Below are positions 8,887 to 17,764 of a stretch of 64,000 bases of DNA, piece by piece (the first letter of the stretch is position 1; each line of letters starts with the position of its first letter). Source of the stretch: SKVL01 sp964559575. GTDB taxonomy: Bacteria > Patescibacteriota > Minisyncoccia > Phycocordibacterales > CSBR16-193. The notes under the pieces are model-generated. The model was not told where the DNA came from. It made no database searches and saw nothing but the letters and a program-made list of their open reading frames with translations. The translations under genes and the position numbers were made by a program. The stretch is taken from contig CAZLGQ010000001.1 in NCBI GenBank assembly GCA_964559575.1, positions 1 through 64,000 of the forward strand. The letters run 5' to 3'.

Positions 8887-11800
8887 TTATATGATAATAT
8901 TTATGATCCTGTTGGGAACAAAGAATACTTTTTTTATTTCTTTACCATTACACCATTTTGAAAAGACTGGGGTTTTTTTAACCTCATCTAAAACGGTTTT
9001 TTCTTTAGAGTCTCTAGGTAGTTCTATACTACCTCTTGTTTTTCCATTTATTTGAAATATTATTTTTACATTTTCTTTTAATAGTACATCAGGGTTATAT
9101 TTGGGCCAGTTTTTTTTATGAATTGAAGTTCTATTCCCAAGTGTTTCCCATATTTCTTCGGTTATATGTGGAGCAAAAGGTGCTAAAAGAATTAAAAGAT
9201 TTTCAAGATTTTCTTTTTTGATTTCTTCTTTTTCATCCATTAAATTAACCAAGATCATAAGAGAAGATATTGCAGTATTGAAAGAAAAAGATTCAATATC
9301 TTCATTTACTTTTTTAATGGTTTTATGTAATGCGGTTTTTGTTTTTGTATCATTATTTTTATTTAAAGATACCTTTTTAGATAAATTCCAAACTTTTTCC
9401 AAAAATCTATGTGCTCCAACCGGACCATTGATATTCCAAGCTACTTCACCTTCAAAGGGTCCCATGAACATTATATATATTCTAGCCGCATCGGCTCCAA
9501 AATTCTTTATAATATCATCCGGACTTACTATATTTCCCCAACGTTTACTCATTTTTCTTCCATCCGGACCCAGTATAAGACCTTGATTTCTAAGAGCTAT
9601 AAATGGTTCTTTTGTACTTACTAAATTTTCTTCGTATAAAAATTTATGCCAAAAACGTGAATATATTAGATGCCTGGTGGCATGTTCAACACCTCCAACA
9701 TAAAGATCAACCGGCATCCAGTATTTTTCCTTTTTCTGAGAAACAAATTCTTTATTATTACTAGGATCAATAAAACGAAGATAATACCAACAGGATCCCG
9801 CCCATTGTGGCATGGTATTGGTTTCTCTTTTAGCTGAAGATCCACAGTTAGGACACTCTGTTTCAACCCATGAAGAAATATTGGCTAAAGGGGATTCTCC
9901 GGTACCGGTAGGTTCATATGACTTAACTTCCGGAAGCTTAATTGGAAGATCTTTTTCCGGAACCGGAACTACTCCACATTTCTCACAATGAATTAAAGGT
10001 ATAGGTTCACCCCAGTAACGTTGTCTGGAAAAGACCCAATCTTTTAATTTGTATGTAATTTTTTTCTTTCCTTCAACTTTCTTTCTTATCATCTCTTTTG
10101 CTTTTTCGCTTTCGATACCGGAGAGGTCTTCCGAGTTGGCTAGAACCCCACTTCCGATATAAGCAAAATCACCTTCTTTTTTTAACCATTCCATCCAGAT
10201 GTCTATCTCTGCACAGGTGAGAGATTTAGCGGTCTCTTGGTTAAATTCAAGCCACTCTATATCATGTTTTTCCATTTCTACCTTTGAAATTTTCTTTCTC
10301 CTATTGCTTTTTAATTTGAAATGAACTGCAGTGGTATATGCTTTTCTGTTCTCATTTTTATGAGCTGCGTGATAATGGGCTTCCACTTGAAAAGGTGTCA
10401 TCTTTTGAAATTCAAGATCAGTATAACCGGTTTCTTCTTCCACCTCTCTCTTTGCCGCTTTTACTATATCCTCTCCTTCTTCCACTCCTCCGACTATAAA
10501 TGTTCTCCAATTGAACTTTTTCCATTTTAAAAAGAGCATTTTACCGGAATCCGGATCTTCTACTATTACATGAACAGTTTTCCTCTCCACCGTCTTTTTA
10601 CCTTTTATGGGTGGAGTATATTTATCGATCCTTTTTGGATAGATGACATAATTTATTGGTAGGCCTTTTTTCGAGGCGAAATCAAAATCTCTCTCATCGT
10701 GAGCCGGAACCGCCATTATGGCCCCGGTTCCGTGGTTAGAAAGAACATAATCAGCGATCCATATAGGTATTTTTTTACCATTAACAGGATTTATTGCGTT
10801 TATTCCTTTTATTTCCACTCCTGTTTTATTTTTTTCCTCAGAAGTTCTTTGTAATTCTGTTTTTCTTTTTGTTTTATTTATATAGTTTTTAATTTCTTGT
10901 TTATTTTCTACAAAACTCCAAATTTCTTGGATCTTTTGATGCTCCGGAGCCACTACCATATAAGTAGATCCATAAAGCGTATCCGGTCTGGTAGTAAATA
11001 CCGGAAGTGAGTCAGTTAAAAGTTTTTTAAGAGCCTTTTTAACCGGTAAAAGATCTTCTATGTCTTCTTTACTTCCTCCGTCTATATGTTTTCCGGTTTC
11101 TTTTGATCTATAAAGTCCTCTTAGGGGAAAATTTGGATTCAATTTTCCTTTTCTTTTAGTTGTCAGTATGACCTCTCTTTTATTTTTTTTATTTTTTATA
11201 TCACCATTTGGGGTTGATAAAACCCAAACATCTTGCCAGTAAGCTTCCACTTCTCCTCCGTGTTTTTTAGCTATATTAGTATAATAACTAACCATCTTTT
11301 TACTTATCTGTTCTTTTGATAGTTTATTCTGCTCTTCTTCAGTTAAAACATTTCTTTTTACTTTTATAGGATTATTTTTTTCACCCTTTATGTAAAAACC
11401 GGTATCTCCTGCCAGGATTGGTAAATTTGTTTTTTCTCTATAAGCCAAAGCTTTCTTTTCAGCATTTTTTAAAAGAGATACGCCTCCCTCAATAACTTCT
11501 ATTTCTTTTATTCCTTTTTCCTTGGGAGTAAAAACTTTAATATCTAAACCTTCTGAGTTTAAAAGTTCCTGAACTCTTTCTTTTTTGCTTGGATTGTTAC
11601 TTGCCAGAAGTATTTCTTTATATATACATACAGGAAAATCTATTTCCACACCTTGACTTTTCCCTATCCAGTTTTTTTGAGAGTCTTTGATTGAATCCGG
11701 CCATTTATCTAAGAGATCAAGATCTTTTAAAAGGTCTTCGGCATAATCGGTTATCTTTAAAACCCACTGTCTTACTGGCTTCTGTTCTACCTCAGAGTCA

Positions 11801-12336
11801 CATCTCTCACAAAGACCATTTTCCAGATCTTCATTTGCTAGCCCAGTTTTACAAGACGGACACCAATTTATTGGTTCGTTTGATTCAAACGCTAGACCTT
11901 TTTTAAACATCTGCAAAAATATCCACTGAGTCCATTTATAGTACTCCGGATCTGTGGTATTTATTTCACGTTTCCAGTCATAAGAAAGACCGATACTTGA
12001 TAATTGTTTTTTATATCTTTCAACATTTTTTTTAACAACTTTTTTAGGATGAGTTTTATTTTTTAAAGCATATCCTTCAGCGGGTAAACCAAAAGCGTCC
12101 CATCCCATTGGGTGTAAGACATTAAAACCTTTCATCCTTAAATATCTTGAATAGGTATCTGTTGGAACATAATTACGCAAATGACCCGCGTGAATACCTT
12201 CTCCTGAAGGATAAGGAAACATATTTAAAATGTATTTTTTTTCTTTTTTATTGCTTTCTTTGGTGTGATATAGTTTTGCTTTTTCCCACTTTTCCTGCCA
12301 TTTCTTTTCTATTCTTTTATGATTATATTTCTTCAT
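8887..12336 (-). CDS. leuS: Leucyl-tRNA synthetase with HAM1-like and Nudix insertions
   Basis: A 1149-residue LeuRS, compared with about 800-880 for ordinary bacterial enzymes. The HIGH-type motif HAGH is at residues 49-52, the KMSKS loop reads KMSKR at 928-932, and a zinc-ribbon-like pair CPSC/CERC is at 159-179. The editing site is present (TTRPDT 448-453; HGTGAIMAVPAHDERD 535-550). The excess length comes from two insertions in the connective editing region: a HAM1/ITPase-like domain at about 237-440 and a Nudix domain at about 580-725. Both join without breaking the frame and flanking LeuRS sequence is intact, so this is one protein, not a misassembly of separate genes. Confidence 0.95.
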   Translation of the reverse strand: MKKYNHKRIEKKWQEKWEKAKLYHTKESNKKEKKYILNMFPYPSGEGIHAGHLRNYVPTDTYSRYLRMKGFNVLHPMGWDAFGLPAEGYALKNKTHPKKVVKKNVERYKKQLSSIGLSYDWKREINTTDPEYYKWTQWIFLQMFKKGLAFESNEPINWCPSCKTGLANEDLENGLCERCDSEVEQKPVRQWVLKITDYAEDLLKDLDLLDKWPDSIKDSQKNWIGKSQGVEIDFPVCIYKEILLASNNPSKKERVQELLNSEGLDIKVFTPKEKGIKEIEVIEGGVSLLKNAEKKALAYREKTNLPILAGDTGFYIKGEKNNPIKVKRNVLTEEEQNKLSKEQISKKMVSYYTNIAKKHGGEVEAYWQDVWVLSTPNGDIKNKKNKREVILTTKRKGKLNPNFPLRGLYRSKETGKHIDGGSKEDIEDLLPVKKALKKLLTDSLPVFTTRPDTLYGSTYMVVAPEHQKIQEIWSFVENKQEIKNYINKTKRKTELQRTSEEKNKTGVEIKGINAINPVNGKKIPIWIADYVLSNHGTGAIMAVPAHDERDFDFASKKGLPINYVIYPKRIDKYTPPIKGKKTVERKTVHVIVEDPDSGKMLFLKWKKFNWRTFIVGGVEEGEDIVKAAKREVEEETGYTDLEFQKMTPFQVEAHYHAAHKNENRKAYTTAVHFKLKSNRRKKISKVEMEKHDIEWLEFNQETAKSLTCAEIDIWMEWLKKEGDFAYIGSGVLANSEDLSGIESEKAKEMIRKKVEGKKKITYKLKDWVFSRQRYWGEPIPLIHCEKCGVVPVPEKDLPIKLPEVKSYEPTGTGESPLANISSWVETECPNCGSSAKRETNTMPQWAGSCWYYLRFIDPSNNKEFVSQKKEKYWMPVDLYVGGVEHATRHLIYSRFWHKFLYEENLVSTKEPFIALRNQGLILGPDGRKMSKRWGNIVSPDDIIKNFGADAARIYIMFMGPFEGEVAWNINGPVGAHRFLEKVWNLSKKVSLNKNNDTKTKTALHKTIKKVNEDIESFSFNTAISSLMILVNLMDEKEEIKKENLENLLILLAPFAPHITEEIWETLGNRTSIHKKNWPKYNPDVLLKENVKIIFQINGKTRGSIELPRDSKEKTVLDEVKKTPVFSKWCNGKEIKKVFFVPNRIINIII
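10162..10599 (-). other. Nudix domain inserted in LeuRS
   Basis: Residues about 580-725 of the LeuRS lie after the HDERDFDFASKKGLPINYV editing segment and before the IGSGVLANSEDLSG segment. A complete Nudix box runs from Gly616 to Tyr638, with Glu622, Arg630-Glu631 and Glu634-Glu635 in the consensus spacing. Nudix enzymes hydrolyse nucleoside diphosphate derivatives. The intact box suggests it could be catalytically active; the substrate is unknown. Confidence 0.9.
11017..11628 (-). other. HAM1/ITPase-like domain inserted in LeuRS
   Basis: Residues about 237-440 of the LeuRS interrupt the junction between the VEIDFPV strand and the SLPVFTTRPDT segment. The insert begins with ILLASNNPSKKERV, matching the substrate-binding start of RdgB/HAM1 pyrophosphatases (Asn248 and Lys251 align with the family N and K). 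LPILAGDTGF matches the ED(S/T)GL motif, but the first acidic residue is Gly. The usual C-terminal SHR motif is not obvious, so catalysis may be lost or changed. Confidence 0.8.
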
Positions 12337-12423
12337 GGATCTTAATTTTCATCAAATATCAATTTTAATATAATACATTAAAAAAGAGATTGTGACAAAT
12401 TATTATAGTATTTAATAAAAACA

Positions 12424-12945
12424 TTATATCTCCCTGGAATCATAAGCCCAATGTAAAATAGCTTGACGTTGTTTAGGTCTACATGTCAGATCCCCAAAAC
12501 GACAGTTTTTACTTACTTGGGCAATATGTCTACTGATCTGTTTCCATCTTTTAATCTGTCTTTTATCCTCTTCTAAAAGGCGTCTTCCTAAGTAATATCT
12601 ACAGTACCACTGAAACCAACCTCTGGGATCATGTTTTTCATTTATCCATCCTTTTTTTCTCCAATATGACAGAGGTTGGCTTGCATTTATCTTAAAATAA
12701 TTAAGATCGGGATCATGTCTTTTGGAGCAAAGTTTGGCGTTTTTAAACCAAGATTTTGGAAACTCCTTTTTACAGTCAGTCATATATTTACCTCCAAACA
12801 CCCCCATTTCAAGCATTTTTTTAGGAGAAAGATCAGGCGTAAAATCAGGATCAAAATTTTTACCTATGGGTTCTGTTAATTTATAGGTATAACCTTTTTG
12901 CATCAGATCATTTACTTTTATTATTTTTTCTTTTTTATTGAACAT
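12424..12945 (-). CDS. Conserved hypothetical protein, 173 aa
   Basis: No functional domain is recognised. The protein is basic and rich in aromatic residues, with DPDFTPDLSPKKMLEMG, a GGKYMTD segment and WFQWYCRYYLGRR. Four cysteines and several His/Trp residues are present but with no clear metal motif. Similar conserved proteins are found in CPR and other bacteria as hypotheticals. Its ATG lies 11 bases inside the end of the upstream membrane-protein gene, indicating coupled translation. Confidence 0.65.
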   Translation of the reverse strand: MFNKKEKIIKVNDLMQKGYTYKLTEPIGKNFDPDFTPDLSPKKMLEMGVFGGKYMTDCKKEFPKSWFKNAKLCSKRHDPDLNYFKINASQPLSYWRKKGWINEKHDPRGWFQWYCRYYLGRRLLEEDKRQIKRWKQISRHIAQVSKNCRFGDLTCRPKQRQAILHWAYDSREI

Positions 12946-13384
12946 AATTTAATAGATACCAAACAAAAAGAAAAACAAAACTCCACCAAGTAGTAAAAGA
13001 TACAATAAAACTGATTGTAATATACTTTTGAATTTTTCTAGGTAAAAGTTCTCCGGATCTTTTTTCTTTTTCTTTTTTTAAAAGATAGGGACTTATATAA
13101 AAAGATAAAAAAGCTCCATTAATGACAAGTATTAGAATCATAAAAAGCTGTATCACAGGGATCCATGTTATATAATTTTGAGAATAAAAAACTACACCAC
13201 CGATCAAAGTTAAAAAGGTTCCGATCCATATTAGAGGTTTGGTTACTTTATGAGTTCTGATGGTTGATTCAGTCCAATAAGATGAATTTCTTCCTAAAAA
13301 TCCATGTATATCTATAACAGTAACAGCTCCTAGAGCTATTATTAAACCGGCTATAAATATAAATAGTCCTAAAAATTCTACCAT
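12935..13384 (-). CDS. Four-helix integral membrane protein
   Basis: A 149-residue protein with four hydrophobic helices (about residues 3-25, 50-66, 75-98 and 120-147). The first loop reads DIHGFLGRNSSYWTES. I do not recognise a characterised family. It is 8 bases downstream of xseB and overlaps the following gene, so it probably belongs to the xseA-xseB transcript. It is likely in the cytoplasmic membrane. Confidence 0.65.
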   Translation of the reverse strand: MVEFLGLFIFIAGLIIALGAVTVIDIHGFLGRNSSYWTESTIRTHKVTKPLIWIGTFLTLIGGVVFYSQNYITWIPVIQLFMILILVINGAFLSFYISPYLLKKEKEKRSGELLPRKIQKYITISFIVSFTTWWSFVFLFVWYLLNYVQ

Positions 13385-13391
13385 TTATTTT

Positions 13392-13610
13392 TTATTCCTC
13401 TTCTAAATTTTTTTCAATATCACTTTTTATTTCTTCAAATTCGTTCTCTATTTCTTTTAGCCTACCCTTGCTTTCTTTGACTATTTTAGCTGCTTCTTTA
13501 ACTTTTTTTAAACCCTCTTCAACATCAACTTCTTTTTGATTCTCAAACCAATCAGCTATTTCTGAAAGTTTTGATAAATTTTTATTAAGATCTATTTTTT
13601 TATTTGTCAT
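13392..13610 (-). CDS. xseB: Exodeoxyribonuclease VII small subunit
   Basis: A 72-residue helical protein with the XseB pattern KLSEIADWFENQ and a VEEGLKKVKEA helix. Length matches the family (60-80). It starts 4 bases after xseA, as in most genomes. XseB packs on the long helices of XseA to form exonuclease VII, which degrades single-stranded DNA. Confidence 0.88.
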   Translation of the reverse strand: MTNKKIDLNKNLSKLSEIADWFENQKEVDVEEGLKKVKEAAKIVKESKGRLKEIENEFEEIKSDIEKNLEEE

Positions 13611-13614
13611 ATTT

Positions 13615-14949
13615 TTATTTTATTTTTTTAATTTTTGAAATTATATCTCCATCATAAATTTTAACATTAATTTCTTCACCGATCTTTAATTCTTTTTTGC
13701 TTTTTATGACCCTGCCTTTTTTCATTGTTATACTATAACCTAATTTCATCTGTTTTTTAGGATCATTGGTTTGAATAAAACGATAAATATCATTTATTTT
13801 ATTTAAGGAAATATCTAGGTTATTGAAAAAACCAAGTAAACTTTTTTTATATAGATCATTTATTTTCTTTGTTTTTATTATTTCAATATTCTTAGCGAGG
13901 GATCTTTCAATAAATATTAATCTATATTTTAAGTCTTTTTTGTTTTCATATATTTTTTGATTTAAAAACTGGGTAGATAAATAAATTCTATACTCATATT
14001 CTTTATATTTTTTAAAAATAGAATTCATTACACTGTTTGCTGAATTAAAACCCTCTTCTATTTCTTTTAAGGTTTTTTTAATAACTTTTTTATATTGATC
14101 TGAAATACTTTTTTCAAGTTCTTCTATTTTTTTGTCTGCTTCGTTCCAAGATTTGCCTATAACAGAAGCAACCATTGAAGGGGTTGATTCAGATATATCT
14201 GCCGCTAAGGCGGAAAGTGGAACATCTTGATGGTGTCCAATTCCTACAATTACAGGCTTGGGAAATGAAACGATCTCTCTTACTAATGATTTATTATCAA
14301 AACCGGCAAGTGATTGCATTGACCCCCCTCCTCTAATTAAAACTAAAACATCTATATCTTCTTTTTTAAAAGCTCTAACAGACAAAGTTAAATTTCTTCC
14401 TGATTCAGGCCCTTCAACCGGTGAATGTAATATCTTAATTTTAAAGCCTGATTTTCTTAAGTTATTACTAAAATCATGAATAGCTTCTCCGCGTATAGAA
14501 GTAATGACACCTATTTTTTTAGGAAAATCAGGAAGGGGTCTTTTTTTATTTTCATCAAATAGACCTTCTGTTGAAAGTTTCTTTTTTAATTTATCGTAGG
14601 CTTTTTTTAACTGTCCTTCTCCAACTAATTGGAATGACTTTATATGAAAAGAGAGTTTTCCAAAAGGACCATAAAACTCGGGGTATCCCTTTGCCATTAT
14701 CTCCGCGCCCACTTCAAGTTCAACACCATTTAATACATAATCACTAGCCCACATTGTACACGGTAAAATATCACCCGTTTCTTTGTCTTTTATGACCGGA
14801 TAGGCATGCCCTCTTGAAGACATTTTCATTTCACTTACTTCACCGATTATATCTATTTTTAAATTTCTTATTTTTGAGTTTAAAAGAGAGATAAATTTAG
14901 AAACGGTAAATACTTCATTACTATTATTTTCAAATTCTTCAATTTCCAT
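13615..14949 (-). CDS. xseA: Exodeoxyribonuclease VII large subunit
   Basis: A 444-residue protein. It has an N-terminal OB-fold (about residues 10-105, GEVSEMKMSSRGHAYPVIKD), then the catalytic domain with IGVITSIRGEAIHDF, LIRGGGSMQSL and VIVGIGHHQDVPL, and a long coiled-coil region to about residue 390. These are standard XseA features. It is followed directly by xseB and by two small genes. Action is on single-stranded DNA in the cytoplasm. Confidence 0.95.
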   Translation of the reverse strand: MEIEEFENNSNEVFTVSKFISLLNSKIRNLKIDIIGEVSEMKMSSRGHAYPVIKDKETGDILPCTMWASDYVLNGVELEVGAEIMAKGYPEFYGPFGKLSFHIKSFQLVGEGQLKKAYDKLKKKLSTEGLFDENKKRPLPDFPKKIGVITSIRGEAIHDFSNNLRKSGFKIKILHSPVEGPESGRNLTLSVRAFKKEDIDVLVLIRGGGSMQSLAGFDNKSLVREIVSFPKPVIVGIGHHQDVPLSALAADISESTPSMVASVIGKSWNEADKKIEELEKSISDQYKKVIKKTLKEIEEGFNSANSVMNSIFKKYKEYEYRIYLSTQFLNQKIYENKKDLKYRLIFIERSLAKNIEIIKTKKINDLYKKSLLGFFNNLDISLNKINDIYRFIQTNDPKKQMKLGYSITMKKGRVIKSKKELKIGEEINVKIYDGDIISKIKKIK

Positions 14950-15018
14950 TTTTATTTAAAAATAAATTTCTTGATTATTTTTATAATATAAAATTTTTAA
15001 ATTAAATTGTATTGTTTT

Positions 15019-15879
15019 TTAAAAACCCTCATTAAAAGAAGAAGGATCTTCTAAAATTTCTTTTATAACCCTCGGAAAGAAATTAAAAACATCGCTTGCT
15101 ATCATTGATTCCCCAAATTTTTCGGAAGCCATGTCTCCTGCTTTACCGTTTATATAGCTTCCAAGATAAGCCAAATCTAAAATATTAAAAGATTTTCTTG
15201 CCAAAAGTGCCCCACATACTCCTGCTAAGGTATCACCAAAACCACCTTTGGTCATAAAGGAATTTCCGGTTTTGTTTTTTAAGGTTTTTTCCCCGTTTGA
15301 AATTATATCCACCCTAGATTTTAATAGAATAGTGCTATTTAATATTTGAGCTATTTTTTTTGCTTCTTCTTCTCTACTATTTTCATTTTCAGAAGGATAG
15401 TAACCAGAAATGGATTTGAACTCATCTAAATGAGGTGTAAAAATAGCAGTTTTTTCTTTCACAATATCAGTATCTTCAGCAATAGCTCTTATTGCTTCGG
15501 CATCTATTACCATTGGTATTTTAATTTCTTTTATTATCTCTCTAATGGCTGTAAAAGTTTCCGGAGATCTATCTAATCCTCCGCCAATGATCAATGAATC
15601 AAAATTTTTTGATTCATTTATTACCAAAGATATATCTTTTTGAGAAAGTTCATTTTCCAAAGGTATAGATATAATATCCGGTAAAAACAAAGAAGTATTA
15701 AAAGCTGCTCTTTTATGAGAAATAACAGTAACCAAATCAGCGCCTGTACGAAGAGCAGAAACAGCATTAAAAATTGGAGAACCGGTATATCTTTCACTTC
15801 CGGCAATTATAAGAACTTTTCCAAAATCACCCTTGTGTGAAGAAGGTGATCTTTTAGGGTAAATACTATTTATATCCAT
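15019..15879 (-). CDS. nnrD: ADP/ATP-dependent NAD(P)H-hydrate dehydratase
   Basis: A 286-residue single-domain member of the YjeF C-terminal (ribokinase-like) family that repairs hydrated NAD(P)H. Visible motifs are SSHKGDFGKVLIIAGS near the start, TPHLDEF in the middle and the catalytic-loop MTKGGFGDTLAGVCGALL near residues 208-225. The epimerase half (NnrE) is not fused and not seen in the window. It stands alone between xseA and ychF on the minus strand. Confidence 0.92.
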   Translation of the reverse strand: MDINSIYPKRSPSSHKGDFGKVLIIAGSERYTGSPIFNAVSALRTGADLVTVISHKRAAFNTSLFLPDIISIPLENELSQKDISLVINESKNFDSLIIGGGLDRSPETFTAIREIIKEIKIPMVIDAEAIRAIAEDTDIVKEKTAIFTPHLDEFKSISGYYPSENENSREEEAKKIAQILNSTILLKSRVDIISNGEKTLKNKTGNSFMTKGGFGDTLAGVCGALLARKSFNILDLAYLGSYINGKAGDMASEKFGESMIASDVFNFFPRVIKEILEDPSSFNEGF

Positions 15880-15934
15880 AGTAGTATTTTAACTTCAATT
15901 TACCACTTCTCAAAATTAATTAAACTAAATATAA

Positions 15935-17041
15935 TTATATTTTAAATTCTATAACATCTCCATCTTTTACTACGTACTGTTTCCCTTCAGTTCTAATAAG
16001 TCCTTTTTCTCTGGCTTGAGCTTTTGAACCACTTGAGAGAAGTTTATCCCATTCTATGATATCGGCTTTTATAAATTTATCATGAAAATCAGAATGAATA
16101 GCTCTACCTGCTTGAGGAGCTGTAGATCCTGCTTTAATATCCCAAGCTCTGGTTTCTTTTTCACCGGTAGTAAAAAAGGTTATTAAGTTTAACATCTCAT
16201 ATCCTTTCTTTATTAGATCTTCTATTCCACCATTTTCTTCTCCACTTATCTCTTTTCTAAAAGCAATTTTTTCTTCTCCATAAATTCCGGTAAGTTCTAA
16301 TTCTGAAGCTGCATCTATCTCTATAATTGGTGCGTTAGGAGTATTGTACTCAATTGCAGACATTAGAGTAGGAAGTCTTTCATCTACAACATCAGTAATA
16401 TTTCTATAACCTGTTTTTTTATTAAAAGCATACATCATCTTTTTACAGGTTAATAGATGAAGATCAGAAATTAATTCCTGTTCTTCTACAGAGAGGTCTT
16501 TTGATGATACGAAACGTCCTTCTTGAAGAACCGATAAAACTTTATCTAAAACCTCAGCTTCTTTTTTAATTTCAGGATCACCTTTTTTAAGATCTTTTTC
16601 CATTTTGATCTTTCTCTTATTCACAGACTGAATGTCTGCCATTATAAGTTCCAAATTAATAGTTTCTACATCCTGTCTTGGATCAACGGCACCTGATACA
16701 TGTATTACATCACTGTCTTCAAAAACTCTTACTACATGAAGAATAACATCTACCTCTCTAACATTACTTAAAAACTCATTACCTAAACCTTCTCCTTCCG
16801 AGGCGCCTTTTATTAAACCGGCTATATCAACAAACTGTGCTCCGGCCGGTATTGTTTTCTGTGAATTAGAAAAATCACTTAAACGATTTAAACGAATATC
16901 AGGAACAGCCACTACTCCAACAGATGGATCAATAGTACAAAATGGATAATTTTCAGCCGGTACTGATTTTTCAGTTAAAGCATTGAAAAGAGTTGATTTT
17001 CCTACATTTGGAAGCCCTACTATTCCGATTGAAAGTGACAT
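15935..17041 (-). CDS. ychF: Redox-regulated ATPase YchF (OLA1 family)
   Basis: A 368-residue TRAFAC GTPase-family protein that prefers ATP. The P-loop GLPNVGKSTLFNAL is at residues 9-22. The switch II region FVDIAGLIKGASEGEGLGN and the C-terminal TGS-like domain (FFTTGEKETRAWDIKAGSTA) are intact. It starts with ATG followed by the typical SLSIGIVG. It is involved in translation and stress responses in other bacteria. Confidence 0.96.
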   Translation of the reverse strand: MSLSIGIVGLPNVGKSTLFNALTEKSVPAENYPFCTIDPSVGVVAVPDIRLNRLSDFSNSQKTIPAGAQFVDIAGLIKGASEGEGLGNEFLSNVREVDVILHVVRVFEDSDVIHVSGAVDPRQDVETINLELIMADIQSVNKRKIKMEKDLKKGDPEIKKEAEVLDKVLSVLQEGRFVSSKDLSVEEQELISDLHLLTCKKMMYAFNKKTGYRNITDVVDERLPTLMSAIEYNTPNAPIIEIDAASELELTGIYGEEKIAFRKEISGEENGGIEDLIKKGYEMLNLITFFTTGEKETRAWDIKAGSTAPQAGRAIHSDFHDKFIKADIIEWDKLLSSGSKAQAREKGLIRTEGKQYVVKDGDVIEFKI

Positions 17042-17088
17042 ATGACCCTAAATCATATCAGTAAGATATAATTATGCAATATTTTTAA

Positions 17089-17241
17089 TTAAATATTTCC
17101 TAATAATATTAAAACAATAATAACTATAACTGTAACCCAGATCAAAAATCCTAGACCAAATCCAAATCCCAATTTAACAGACTCCCATACACCGAATTTC
17201 ATTTTCAATTTGATATTTCTTGTGGTATTTTTTTCTTCCAT
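17089..17241 (-). CDS. Small single-pass membrane protein, about 50 aa
   Basis: A short frame with a basic N-terminal half and one hydrophobic helix near the C-terminus. I chose the ATG at 17241, after the stop of the Nudix gene; an upstream start at 17286 would overlap that gene. No function can be assigned. Its support is the plausible membrane topology and its place in the same transcription direction. Confidence 0.45.
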   Translation of the reverse strand: MEEKNTTRNIKLKMKFGVWESVKLGFGFGLGFLIWVTVIVIIVLILLGNI

Positions 17242-17257
17242 ATAAATTTTATATAAA

Positions 17258-17674
17258 TTATTTCCAAAAATCTTTCCTTTTTTCAACTATTGAAGTAACA
17301 TTTAAGATCAAATTATCCGGAAGAAATCTTACGTTTATAAGATCTCTAAATAACACCCAAGAAAAACGAATATGGTCTTCTTTACTTTTTACGATACTGT
17401 CTTTTATCTTAACTAAATAAACATCCAGGGTTTCATCTATTAATCTGTTTGTATTTTTGAACTGATTATAAAAAGAATCAATATATTCAGTGGAAATAAC
17501 GGTACTTCCTGACTCTTCTAAAAACTCTCTTTTTAAAGCTTCTTCGGAAGATTCATTCTCTTTAACATGCCCTCCGGGTAGAAAAAAATAACTTCCCGCT
17601 ATATTTTCACATAATAGTATCTTTTCTTTTTGATAAACTATACCTCTGGCTATGTGTTCTTTAAATCTTTTCAT
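17258..17674 (-). CDS. Nudix hydrolase
   Basis: A 138-residue stand-alone Nudix protein. The complete Nudix box starts at GHVKENESSEEALKREF and continues LEESG, with Glu and Arg-Glu in consensus spacing. The likely role is hydrolysis of a nucleoside diphosphate compound; the substrate is not predictable. It is distinct from the Nudix domain inside LeuRS. The start is an ATG at 17674, close to the divergent flavoprotein gene. Confidence 0.88.
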   Translation of the reverse strand: MKRFKEHIARGIVYQKEKILLCENIAGSYFFLPGGHVKENESSEEALKREFLEESGSTVISTEYIDSFYNQFKNTNRLIDETLDVYLVKIKDSIVKSKEDHIRFSWVLFRDLINVRFLPDNLILNVTSIVEKRKDFWK

Positions 17675-17750
17675 TTAAAAAATAAGATCACAAATGAATT
17701 AACTGTTAAATTTTAACATTATTTTTAAAAAATTCTCAACTTAATAATAT

Positions 17751-17756
17751 TATGCT
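17751..17756 (+). promoter_or_regulatory. Candidate -10 box adjacent to flavoprotein start
   Basis: TATGCT ends 8 bases before the ATG at 17765, so transcription would begin at or just before the start codon and the mRNA would be nearly leaderless. No good -35 box is seen. The call rests on spacing alone in AT-rich DNA. Confidence 0.35.
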
Positions 17757-17764
17757 ATTGTAAT

